Below are positions 50,501 to 61,926 of a stretch of DNA of 64,000 bases, in pieces; within the stretch, counting starts at the first letter, position 1; each line of letters starts with the position of its first letter. A program made the translations under genes and the position numbers. The stretch lies in NCBI GenBank assembly GCA_905250125.1, contig CAJNOL010000183.1, positions 1 to 64,000 on the forward strand, written 5' to 3'. This DNA is from Rotaria sordida. Its lineage: Eukaryota; Rotifera; Eurotatoria; Philodinida; Philodinidae. The notes under the pieces are model-generated. The model did not search any database. It was given only the letters and a program-made list of their open reading frames with translations, and had not been told where the DNA came from.

Positions 50501-50745
50501 TAGTTGAAATAAAAGTTGTGCTAAATGCTGAATCACAAAAGCGCAAAAGTACACATGTCTATAAAAAAGAAACACTTCTAAATGTAAATATATTTCAAAA
50601 AAAAAAAAAAATATCATACTGACCTTTCCAACACCACTATCACCTTAATAAACAAAAAAACAACATATGTAAATAGTTATTGTTAAACAATATTAAACAT
50701 ACCAATCAAAAGTAATTTAAATAAATAATCATAGGCTTTAGCCAT
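47563..50745 (-). CDS. RAB8: Rab8-type small GTPase
   Basis: Exons: 50703-50745, 50624-50643, 50498-50558, 50386-50446, 50312-50327, 50204-50248, 50069-50146, 49909-49998, 47851-47904, 47734-47796, 47563-47670. Total 639 bp, 212 aa; human RAB8A is 207. It starts [15 protein letters not shown], followed by the P-loop GDSGVGKT (15-22), [15 protein letters not shown] (switch I and Rab family motif), WDTAGQERF (switch II), NKCD (121-124) and ETSAK. This subclass drives polarised exocytosis and membrane delivery to cilia and protrusions. The C-terminus is CSFF, a CaaX-like box where Rab8 proteins usually end CxLL. It should still be prenylated on the single Cys. The last intron but two (47905-49908) is 2 kb and carries an inserted repeat; all others are short. 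Rab10/Rab13 are the close alternatives, but the switch regions and the lack of a double Cys favour Rab8. Confidence 0.95.
48534..49853. mobile_element. Terminal-inverted-repeat insertion in the Rab8 intron
   Basis: AGAGGTGTCAATAGGATGAA at the left end is mirrored by complement of CTACCCTATAGACACCTCTG at the right end, and the similarity extends outward into TCATCTGTAG. The ends enclose about 1.3 kb without a recognised transposase. It occupies most of the only long Rab8 intron (47905-49908). Confidence 0.75.
49032..49327. repeat. Nested palindromic element with CGACTTAG termini
   Basis: It starts CGACTTAGCATTATC and ends GCTAATACTAAGTCG. The AACAGCAATACGTTCGTATAACGATCC block of the left arm (first 20 bases diagnostic) pairs with GGATCGTTATACAGAAG on the right around a centre near 49180. 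It sits inside the 48534-49853 element, so it is either part of that element or a later insertion. Confidence 0.85.
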
Positions 50746-52483
50746 TATTTTTCTTAGATATGATATTATGTGATAATATGTTAATGTCGATCCATGTGGT
50801 GTTTCCTATATCTAGAAAGACACAACAACACCTGTTAATATTCTTTATCTAGTATATCTGTAAATAGGAGAAAAAAACTGAATAGATTGTTATAAGACAA
50901 AAAGAACAATATAGATTGATGGCACTTCTTTTTATCGACCTTCAGATATGATCGATCAATCAATCAAGCAAGTTTAAGAGGAAAGTAGATATTTTATCAC
51001 GTTATAGGGCATTCATTCATTCATTCTTTTTTTTTTCTTATGAGTCATAGTTATAATCAAGTATTTTCATATTAATGGTGAAGTTTTGACCAGTAGAAAG
51101 ATAAATAATTTATGCACTGTAAACTAGTGTACTCTATCATCAATTATTGGATATTGAATGCCTTGAGAAGACAAGCGTAGAAAAAAACCAGTTAAAAGAT
51201 GTAAAATTCTCAAGTTTTAATTCAAATCTTTATAATAAGAATACGAAAAACTAATGTTTTAAATATTGTTGTCAGAAATTTTTCTATAGATTGAGCAATC
51301 AAAGAATATTACATATTAGATTTATTAGGACTGAGACAAAAAGAAACTTGATTTTGCACATCTCTAATCATGAAACATTTTGACTAAATCAAAGAATTTG
51401 AGAACAAAATTTGATAATTCAGTGAAAGACGATCTTTAACTTACTACACATTAGAATTATTGTTTTACTTTTATTTGCATATTGAATATAAATTCTGTCC
51501 CATACATCATGACATTTTTTATCAAAAGATGTATTGAAAACACAATAAAACCATTACTAGTAAACACTTCTCTAAAGTCAACATCTTCTAATTATAAACG
51601 ATCTCAAGCCCAACGGAGCACCTTTAGCTGAAAATGCCGCTCTCTAATATGAACACTTCTTTGCCATTCCTCTTACTGTTATAATGTATATTGTTTTTCT
51701 TCTGACTTCTTTCCATTGCCTACCATCTGTTTCTTATGAATTACAAGTATGCACATTTTATGCATGATACGCCTGCTCTAGGTGTAAAGAAAAACAAAGA
51801 CATTATGTCACAAGCTTAGTTTGGAAGAAAAAATTGAATTGATTAATGAGTTAGAATCAAAGGTATTGAAAAAAAAAACAAAATTTTGTATTTAAGTTGA
51901 AAAATTTTTTCAATTTAAGACATTTAGATAAATCAACTATCTAAATTGAACGAACAGGTTTTTTTTTCAATGGTATTCACAATAAAGAAGTTTTAGTGTA
52001 TTTCAAAAGTTGAATTTGATTTTTGTATTTCTTTTAATTTTATAAATCATTTTTATATATTACAACAAAGAATAAATTACTGCTTTTTATAGAAGAATAT
52101 TACCTGTTGTTCATCGCAAAAGTAAATTTTCCCAATATGTTTACTATAATAAAGCTTGAAAAACTGATTTTTGTATTATGTGACAAACTATTGATACAAT
52201 GAAAAGGTAAAGAATGAAATAGACTTTGACAGAACAACGCGACCTGATTAATGTGCATATAACACAAATCATTTGATAAGTTGTTAATCATTCTATTTCC
52301 AGCGGCATCTATTATTTATAGTGCAAAATGTAATTTCTGGATATTTCTCATAGCTGACAAATCAATAGCGTTGTTATTCTCAAGTGTAAATTTTCCTTGA
52401 GTGTTGCGTATATACTTGAAAAATTTACGTACAATTTAAATTAATATTAATTGTTACTATAATAATTTTTTTTATTGCTCAAT
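50746..52483. other. Divergent intergenic region between Rab8 and TBP
   Basis: This 1.74-kb stretch must contain the promoters of both genes. It is uniformly A+T-rich, so I cannot single out a TATA box or other core element. No coding frame is supported. Confidence 0.6.
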
Positions 52484-53617
52484 ATGGATTATTCACCTGG
52501 TTTTAGTGATCCACATTCCCATCAGGTTTGTTATTTTATTTATCTTGAAATCCTAAATCTGATATTCAGAATGATCAATATGCATCCCCTATGTCTTTAC
52601 CTCCATCATTAACACCAAGAAGTGTTGCTTCTAGAGAAGATACACACGCGAATGCGTCAAATGATAATAGGTTTCAGCATCGTCCGTCAATTGCTTCAAA
52701 AAAAAATATACCAGATATGGGTCCACCATCAACAGTTACTTCCTATCATCTTAGTTCAGTAGCACCATCAACACCTTTCTCTGCAGCAGCAACACCATAT
52801 ACACCACGAACAGCTGATCCTTTACGTGTTCAACCAAGTTTACAGTACTAAAAAAAATTATTATTTTTTTTCTATTTTATTAAAATTATTTTGTTTCATA
52901 GAAATATTGTCTCAACTGTCAGTCTTGGTTGTCCATTAGATTTAAAACGTATTGCACTTCAAGCTCGTAATGCAGAATATAATCCGAAACGTTTTGCTGC
53001 CGTTATTATGCGTATTCGTAGTCCACGAACAACAGCTCTAATATTTACTTCAGGAAAAATGGTTTGTACTGGTGCTAAAAGTGAAGAAGATTCTGTTCAA
53101 GCAGCACGACGTTATGCTCGTGTTATTCAAAAACTTGGTTTTCCAGTAAATTTTAAATCTAAATATTTAGGTTTTTCTTCTATTCAAAATTCAAAAAAAT
53201 TCTCATTTTTAGGCTAAATTTCTCGATTTTAAAATTCAAAATATGGTTGGAAGTGCTGATGTTAGTTTTAAAATACGACTTGAAGCACTTGCATTAAAAC
53301 ATGCTACATATTGCAGGTTAGAAATTATATATTTAAGTGATTGTTTTTTTTTTTTTGAAAATTTTCTTTTTCTTTTTATTAAGTTATGAACCTGAATTAT
53401 TTCCCGGTTTAATTTATCGAGTCATTCAACCAAAAATTGTTTTACTTATTTTTAATTCTGGTAAAGTTGTACTTACAGGTAAAAATAAAAACCAGAAATA
53501 CTTAGATGTTTTTTTTGAACAAGATAATTTTATTTAGGTGCAAAAGAACGTCGTGAAATTCATGAAGCATTTGAACGTATTTATCCAATATTAAAAACAT
53601 TTCGACGAGCCTCTTGA
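52484..53617 (+). CDS. TBP: TATA-box-binding protein (TBP)
   Basis: Exons: 52484-52525, 52570-52844, 52902-53145, 53213-53316, 53384-53478, 53538-53617. Total 840 bp, 279 aa. The core from about residue 106 has the two direct saddle repeats: first [18 protein letters not shown] to QKLGFP, second [14 protein letters not shown] to the C-terminus, with [13 protein letters not shown] and [17 protein letters not shown] intact. TBP binds the TATA element and nucleates TFIID, SL1 and TFIIIB for all three nuclear polymerases. The N-terminal domain (about 105 aa) is short, rich in Ser, Pro and Thr, and lacks the polyGln of vertebrates. The DNA-intercalating Phe positions appear conserved. AATAAA at 53792-53797 is a likely poly(A) signal. 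It is divergent from the Rab8 gene across 1.74 kb. Confidence 0.98.
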
Positions 53618-56026
53618 AGAGATTTTTATTTTTTTATTATATAAAATTATATGACGGTGATCTATTTTTCATCTTTAAACATTTTATTTATATTTCGTTT
53701 CATGCTTACGTTTTGTTTTTCTATTATTTTAATTTTCATTTCTCTGTAATCCTATGATAACAGTATGCAGATGTCACTTGTTTTTATTTACAATAAATAA
53801 GTAGAAGCAAGTAAAAGTTATATTTTATGATTAAATTTCATATATTTGAAATGATTAACATACACAAGATGAAACAAATCGTTATTCTATAATAATGTTG
53901 TAAACTATTTTTGATAATAAATGTGTTCTTGGTTAATGTAATAAGCATTGAAAACAAGAGTAGTATGTTTACCAAAAATAAAATGTTTTAAGTTTTAGTT
54001 TTATAGTAAATCACGTGACAATGCTTTCAGATTGTAAAAAAAAGGCCAAGTCTGTTACGGAGACTGCCATCAGAGCAGGTCAAAATAGTTTGCCCTGGTA
54101 ATGTTTGTTTCATAAAAAGTCATTTGAAATCGTTTACTAAATGAAAACATAAATCTCTCAGCACATATGTGATATATATATATTTTCGGTCGATCTCGTT
54201 AGATATTATATATATATGATACTTATTCTAATTGATCACTGTTAAGTACGAACTCTTTTGATTTTGAGGAGATTCAACATCTCTTAACAAATTGTAATCA
54301 GGTCTAGCAAATAAAGAAAAAATGAATCTTCACCTACTGCTATATGGTGATGAAAGACGTCGAATCAATTAAATGATTATATTCAGTCATAGAGCACCCT
54401 TGTTTTCATTGATGGATATCTTGTTTTTGTATGAGTATGCTACTAATATCATGCAACCATGCTAAAAAAAAGACCAGATATTTAACTAAAAAGAATTATT
54501 TCTTCGTCAAGAATTAAAAAAAGGATATTATTTTCACTCGATTATAACTTGAATTTTTTTTCAATCGATTAAAAAGATTTGTCAATATTTATTAATTAAA
54601 ATTAATCGATGAAATTATCATCGATAAAAAGAAATTTGGAAAAAATGCTTGCAATTAGAAAAATCCAAAATGTAATTTTAAAATCAGATTATAATTGAGT
54701 CGAAATAGCACAATTTTAATCAATTTTTGTACAGCTGTATGATTGTTTTATACATGGATAACATTCTTTTAAAATGATATAAAATACATATGAGTACTGA
54801 ATATAAACATGATCAAAATTTTTCGTTAGGTTATCAACGCATTCCAGAGTCGATCACAGTTTATATGTCCTGAGATCGGGCAGGGCGAAAAAAGTACTCT
54901 GTGGCGGTCTGTTTTATATAAATAGCAGTTTAAAAAAGTAAAAATATTTTGAAGAGTCCAGATCTCATCAATGGCACGGTCGGATCTAGGTATGATCTCA
55001 CACCCAGGGTGCATTGGGTGTTGGCTATCTGATCGGGTTGCAGGGTACTAAAAAGAACGTTATTTCCTCTTCAACGGATTTCATAGAATCAATGATAGTC
55101 ATGCAAATAATAAAAAAGTGATGATCTTTTAATGCTTCTTGGCCCAATAGCTAATAGAGCTATCAAAGTGGATTCAATTCAAGAAACGAAATAAAGTATC
55201 ACTTCAATTGAGTTCCCTTCTCCCTTAAAATCCGATCTTGGATCAAGTACATTCAAATGGCATGAAGTTTTCAGAATATGTTGAGGCTGTTGTGAAGAGG
55301 TTATGATAAAATTTTCAGCTCTATATCATGATATTTTCGGGAGGTATTCAACTAACAAGAATAAAAAGTAGCTCATTTACTAACTCATAATTCTATGTAC
55401 GGTTTCATTCTATAGACTTAATTTTTTTTTGTTTGAAAGAGCATATCACGATGTGCTCTTTTAAACAAAAAAAGGAACAGTTGGCTACAATGAAGTTCCT
55501 TCAAGAATTCTAGGATGCACTATCAAAAAAAATATAAACAGAGACAAAGTGACAAAAATTTTCGAGTTTATCTGAAAAAAAAAAGATTTTTTAAGTAGAA
55601 AACGACGGAAATTTTTGGCAAAAACAAGGTGTCAAATAAAAAAATCATGTCATTTATGAAACATCAGACCTAGAGCTATTTTCTCATGCATTCATCTAAA
55701 TTTTTATGTTTTTCACGAAAATTGACTTTTTGTTTTTGAGGATGGTCTTCACATAGATTCTTCTTAATTTTTTATCTACAATACTCTCTGCTGCTAGAGT
55801 ATTTCTTCTATATTTATTAATAAAAGACGAATAATCATACATAAAAACGTATATAAGAAGATACCAATACAAAGAAAAATGAAAAAACAAAAGAACACAA
55901 AACACTATAGATATCTATATGTAATCAGGAAAATGAATTAGACAAACAACCGGATTATTGAGTATACATAAATCTGACTGTATAAAACAGAAAGAAAAAA
56001 CAAACCGAAGTGAAGTTTTTTTTTTT
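53618..56026. other. Convergent intergenic region between TBP and the adhesion GPCR
   Basis: It holds the TBP poly(A) signal (53792-53797), repeat copy A, and a slightly G+C-richer patch at 54826-55050 that looks like an old repeat fragment. TTTATT at 55813-55818 is a possible poly(A) signal for the minus-strand receptor. No gene is seen. Confidence 0.6.
55205..55745. repeat. Direct repeat copy A, 3' of the adhesion GPCR gene
   Basis: The blocks AAAATCCGATCTTG, TATATCATGATA, TAGCTCATTT, AGTTCCTTC and AAAATTGACTTTTTGTTT occur here in the same order and orientation as in copy B at 58575-59215. About 100 bp in the middle of copy B is missing here. Confidence 0.8.
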
Positions 56027-59000
56027 TTAAAGTTTTGTAGCATCATGATTCGATGCATAGAATAGAGAATAATCATCAAGCGATGTTGTTAATTGATTTG
56101 TTTCATAAATATAATTTGTTTCTGGTGCCCAAACATGTCTTGGTTCATAACAAAGATTTGTCATATTTGTTGTACATAATGAATCATCACCTTCAATTAA
56201 TAATGGTGGTGGAGGTGGAGGTAATACTGGTGGAGCTGGTGGTGGTGGTGATGATGGCATATATGCATCAATAAAATGTTGAGGTTTAGATGAATATTGT
56301 ATATGACGTGATGAAACTTTTTGTTGATCACTTCTTGATGTTGTAGAAAATTCTTTATTACCAAGAAAACCCGATGATGATGATGACGATGGAGAATAAA
56401 TTGTTGATATACCAAGTGTTTTAAAAGTATCTATATTATTTTTTTGTTTTAATTAATTAAATAATTAAAATAAAATAAATTAACTTACTATTCCAAGAAG
56501 TTCGTCTTGTTTTTGATGTTAATATATGAAGAAGAAATATAGAAAAACCTGTTAGAGAAGCAGATATACAAAAAAATATTTGATATAATATACGTATTGA
56601 TCCAATAGTAAATAAACCAAATGTCCAAGTTAGACTAAGAACAATAAAACAACATAATGCACAAGAAAATCGTGATAAACGTTGAGATTCAATTATTTGT
56701 GTACTACGCATATTTTGTCCTTTTTTGTTACATAATAATGCATAAGCAACTATTGAATAAAGAATACTATTAATAAGAATATATAAAATAATCGGTAAAA
56801 CAAATGATAAATAAAAAGGTAAACTTGACAACCAACAACTAGAAAAAAAAATCTAAACGATTATTATTTTAGAAAGAAAAGAAAATATTCTTACATTTGA
56901 TCAGTTCGTTGTGTATAATTCAATGGATCAAGAACAAGTATGATAACAACAGGAATCAATGGAATAACTATAACAATCAAAATCAAGTTCGAAATTATCA
57001 TTTTTTTAATGTTTTCAGAAAAATTAAAGTCGAATCTTTATAATATATTGAATAGAAAGACTAAGATTTTTCTAAAACCCATGTTTTATCTTCCGACGTG
57101 TGAATACCTATTTTTAGAAGCACAGACACATAGTACGTAGTACAATCACTACAAATACCGAGAAAGGCACCGTCCAGAACCCGTCGAGTTGGCTTCGGAT
57201 TCGGGTTCGAAAATTTTGGATCGTACGGGCTACAGCGGCGCCTACTCGATAAAACTCAATCAAGAACCAAAGATTAGTGAAATTGACGGATAGATTCAGA
57301 AAGAAATATCACGTTATAGTCCTTTATATCTATTTGGTTTCTCAAAGATGAATATGTGACATACCGATATGTAACGAGAAAGAAAAGAGTCATTTACCCA
57401 TCGACGGATTGTTGAACTTCACATTATGAATTTTTCTCACGCAACCATTACAGACAAACCTAACGTGTCTCTTTGAACGATGATTCAAACTTAAACTTTG
57501 AGCTTTAACAAAACATGTATGAGATAAGTTTAGCTTAAGCAATATAGTTTTGATTGTACTTTTTAAAAAAATTGAAGAGTGGACAAACAGAAGAAAATAA
57601 AATGGATAGTTTTTAAAACAACATATTGATTATTATGAAAAGTGTACGCAAACTTGCTCTCAACAAGTTTTACCAAAAACACATGGCACATCTATAAAAT
57701 ATTTCTTTTCAGCCAATAAAAACCGACTGGTCCGACATCAAACCGGTTACAACTCTAGTCGCAAGGGGATCTCCCTTTTCGGATGTTAAAATTAAAACTT
57801 TTTTGATCTTTAGTATAGCTTCGAAGTATTCTCTATCAAATGCTATATAAGTGAGACCTCTTCGTTGCCAGTTAGCACTTTTATTAAACCCAACTCTCGA
57901 AATCCGTAGTAGAAAAACTTGCGCTACGATTATTCTTTGTATGTAAAATTCTTCTAATGTTAATTTCTAAAAGTGCTGAAAGCATGAGTCATAGATCTCT
58001 AACACCACCAGTTTTTGATCATTTTATTTGGAGAGAAAAGTTCTAATACATTCAGAAAAGTTTACTTTGCGTTTCTCTCAAAATTAATTTTTGAACACAA
58101 AAAATCAAATTTTTTCCCTTTTTTCTCCTACATGATACGTCCAACTGAGCTCAAAAATTTTTTATGAGTACTTTCATGTTTTTTTCTTCTTCAAAATGTT
58201 GTCCCTACGAAATTCGATGGACTTTGAAAAATTCGGAGTATTGAAGAAAAAAACACATTTTTCGAGAGTGTTTCCAGTATTCTGGTTCTCCTGAGATCTA
58301 GGAATGATATTTTTGAACACACACCTCGATTCGATCCTAGTTTTAATAAAGAAATAGTTGTTCGAAAAAGCGAAATATAGAGTTTTGCGGGGTAAGGGAG
58401 AATTTATGGTTATTTTTGGCCTTTGAGAACATCTTATCTGCTTGAAGAAAGCATCTGAAAATTTTGAGTCTACGACAACTTTTATTCTACTCATTGAGAC
58501 CTATCTGCCTTGAAAGTTTCATAAACTTTGCGTGGAGTCGTTTTTGAAGAAATTCCGAAAAGAAGATCTTCTTAAGGGCTCCTACTCAAAATCCGATCTT
58601 GAGCCAGATACATTTAATTTGCATGAAATTTTTCGGATATGTTGGATCTATAACGGAGAGGCTATTATAAACTTTTCAGCTATATATCATGATAGTTTTG
58701 AGAGATATCCAATAAACAAGATTCAAAAATAGCTCATTTGACAAATCGAAATTCTGTGTGCCTTCATTCTATGCACTTAATTTCTTTTTTGTTTGAAAGG
58801 CCATGACAAAGCGTTTCTTTTTTTCTTACCTGTCAAGTGGAGCAAAGTTCAATGTCACGAAAAAATGACGCTCTAATAAAAATACTCTTTTACGTAATAG
58901 TAATAAAGCTTAGTTCTAAAAAGATACTCTGTCACGTTCTACATCTTGACATGCTCTTTCCAATAGAAGAAAAAGAGCAATTGACTATAATGTAGTTCCT

Positions 59001-61926
59001 TCGAGAATTTTAGCATGCTTGATCAAAAAAAAGCATAAACAGAGAAAACATTATCCGCTTTTTCTTAACAATGTATATTTTTAAATCAGATGATAGCAGA
59101 AATTATCAAAGAATTTTCGCAGAAAAGAACGTGCTGAATAAAAAATCATGTCTCGGACTACACTCCTATGCATGTATCTTAATTTCGAAAATTGACTTTT
59201 TGTTTGAAGATGGAAAGGACTTTTTTAAAATAATATTTTGAAAGAAATTTTTCTACAGTTGTTTTTATGACTTACTTTGAGAAAATGCTGCTGCTTTTCT
59301 TGTAAATGCTGAAAATGAATTTGGAAAAGCTTTAACAAATAATAAATATTGTATTAAAGCTATAATAAACATCCAACTATATGATGATAATATAAAATAA
59401 TGTAATAAACTAGCAATAATAATACATAATAAATGTTTTAATTGATTTAATTTATATAAACAAATAATTGAAAATAATATGTTAACACAAAGAAGATTTA
59501 TTGATAGAAATAAAAGAGATTTTTGACTAAAATGACGACGTAATTTCCTTCAAAAATAAATTATTATTATTATTATTATTAATAAGAAAAAGAAAAAAGA
59601 TATTTGATTTACTTAAAAAATATAAATGTTAAAATTGTTAAACATAAACCAATTGATGATAATAATAAACCAGTCAATGTTATTATTGAAAGAATTTGTT
59701 CAATATATTCTGGTATTGGTTTTTGTTCAATATCCTTAAAAATTATTTTGTTTTAGTTATTAAAAAAATTAAAAATTTCCTTTACAAACCATTAAAACAG
59801 CAAAATGTGTCAAATGATTACATATACAAGTCACACTTCGTTCTGTTACATTACTCAAATTACATCCTTGTGTTGACCATTGTATTGTCATATTATTAAA
59901 TATATTCCAATAAGCACAAATTAATCTAAGATTTTTTTCATTAAAATTATTTTCTATAAAAAAATGAATTTTAACAAATGATCCCATAGTTTTTATTAAT
60001 TCAGGTTTATCAATAGTTAATGAAATAATTCGTGTTAATAAACGATATTGTTTATCATCAAATAAAATCATTTTTTGATTATATACAGAAAATATTAAAC
60101 GATTTTGTTTCATTATTATTTGAGAATCAAGAATAATAAACGTTGAATTTTCATGATTAGGTTCGAAACTAATTGATTGTGTTTCATTTTTTATTGGATC
60201 TAAGTTTTTGAAAAAAAAAAAAAGATTCATTAAAAATATATTGTGAATCTATAGAATATAGGCGAATAATTCTAGTATTGAAGTTTCAAGAAAAATCGAA
60301 TCTATATAGAATGCTTCAAAAACTAATTACTGATCATGCCTCGATATTGACCGTCGGGTCCAAAAACTTCGGACCCGGACCCGATGGGTTCTACCGTTCG
60401 ACTTGAACTTAACTTCTTCCTTCAAGGAGGTTGATGCATCTTGTCACTGATCAGGTTATTTTTTAAAGCATTAAAAGTATCTGACCTTTACAAATTTGTG
60501 ATTCCAATGAAGATAACTCACCGAAATGAGTGTTGAGTTCCATTGTATAAAAATCTTTTTTTTTTTTGTAAAAGAATTATACTGATCATCAATATCAGTC
60601 CAGATTATTTAACAGCGACTCGATTTCAAGACCTATTATCTATGAAGATATATGCGCACTTTTTTAGACAAATTTTCACAAATAAAAACGACTTTCTCAT
60701 TTGTTACATTGGAGAAAAAAATTAGTTACTAATCATAAGAGATCTATATTATTTCAAAGGAAACTATTATAAGCTTCTTAGGGTATTATTAAGAGTTTGA
60801 TCTTTTTTTTTTTTTAATCTTTATAAGAAAAAAAACGCGATCATTACTGCAACCATTTTTCAGCTTAATTTGAAATATTGTGTGTCTGACAGAAAAAAAA
60901 ATGTTTCTTCTGACAGAATTAAAGCTCAAAACAAAAATCATCTAAAAGACTTTCATTGACAATAATACATACCAAATGAAAAACCAATGATAGGCTTCAT
61001 CCAACTATTTGGTCTATTAACAATTGATACAGCAAGATTAGTTTTAATAAAAGATTTTTCTAATTCATCAAATATAAAATTTTGAGAATATGTTTCAAGT
61101 AATGATAATAATCTATGATTAAAATTTGATTTTTTTTTGTTTTGTTTTATTCGAATCAAAAAAAAAGAAAAATTTCGAATTCTTACTTAACAATACTTCT
61201 ATTCATCTTTTGAGCTTCTTGTATTTGTAATGTTGATTCAAGAGATAAAAGTTTATTTGCAATTGAATATAAAGTAGATTGAATATCATCCGTATTTTGA
61301 TTATTCATTATTATACGATTTATTATATTAACAACTAATGCTATATCATACGAAGATTTAAAGTTTGTTGTTTCATCATTTAAATATGATAAGACATTAG
61401 ATATTTCATGAGAAGTAATTATAGGTAACTAAACAAAACAAAACAAAAAACAATTTGAAATAATCTATAGAATAGAATTGACGTTTGTTTTTACTTTAGC
61501 TAGTTGTTCAATTGTTAAATTCTGATATGGATTATCATCAAATATTATTATTTTTGTTTGTTCTTTCATATTTGCTGGATTAAAACAATTACTAAAATAT
61601 GGTTCATGTCCCCAAGATGAATTTGGATAACAAGGTAAATAGACATAAGGACGACCCGTATCTATTAATTAAAATTGAATTGATACATTAAAGAATTAAT
61701 TATAACTTACAAGGACATGTTTCTAATGATCCAATATTTCCAATAGATGAATCAATAAAATTATATGATGCCAATTTTGTTTGATTTTTAAATTCAAATG
61801 TTGCTTTTGGACATCGACCTTTTAATAAAAAAAAATAAATAAATAAAAAAAATTTCTTTTTTTTACTGATTACTTACCATTTGAAGGATGTATTATAAGT
61901 AAAATTACTAGTATGAATCTTTTCAT
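56027..61926 (-). CDS. Adhesion-type GPCR (family B2) with GPS site
   Basis: Exons: 61878-61926, 61711-61818, 61495-61661, 61187-61428, 60973-61112, 59790-60199, 59613-59734, 59276-59547, 56895-56967, 56489-56838, 56027-56430. Total 2337 bp, 778 aa. A signal peptide (MKRFILVILLIIHPSNG) is followed by about 300 residues with several Cys and N-glycosylation sequons. A GPCR proteolysis site then reads W-GCNLSN-CICNHLTHFAVLM, with HL/T as the predicted autocleavage point (about residues 345-372). Seven hydrophobic segments follow, including CWLSSLPFYLSF (the conserved loop-2 Cys-Trp) and SLTWTFGLF in TM6. The cytoplasmic tail has a Ser run and a polyproline run at about 702-722 (SSPPPPAPPVLPPPPPPLL), a candidate SH3, WW or EVH1 ligand. 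No lectin, EGF or LRR module is recognised N-terminally, so orthology to a named adhesion GPCR is open. The long intron 56968-59275 carries repeat DNA. Confidence 0.93.
58575..59215. repeat. Direct repeat copy B, inside adhesion GPCR intron 56968-59275
   Basis: This is the same family as 55205-55745. It is the longer copy, with a central stretch absent from copy A. The rest of the 2.3-kb intron is A+T-rich with no other supported feature. Confidence 0.8.

Noticed and set aside
54826..55050. G+C-richer patch considered as a 5S rRNA, tRNA or SINE
   Set aside because: I could not find the 5S internal control region or paired A and B boxes with a cloverleaf. It is left as an unclassified repeat fragment.
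56053..56415. Val- and His-rich frames around the adhesion GPCR tail
   Set aside because: They are antisense and out-of-frame readings of the GGT/CCA-rich polyproline exon.
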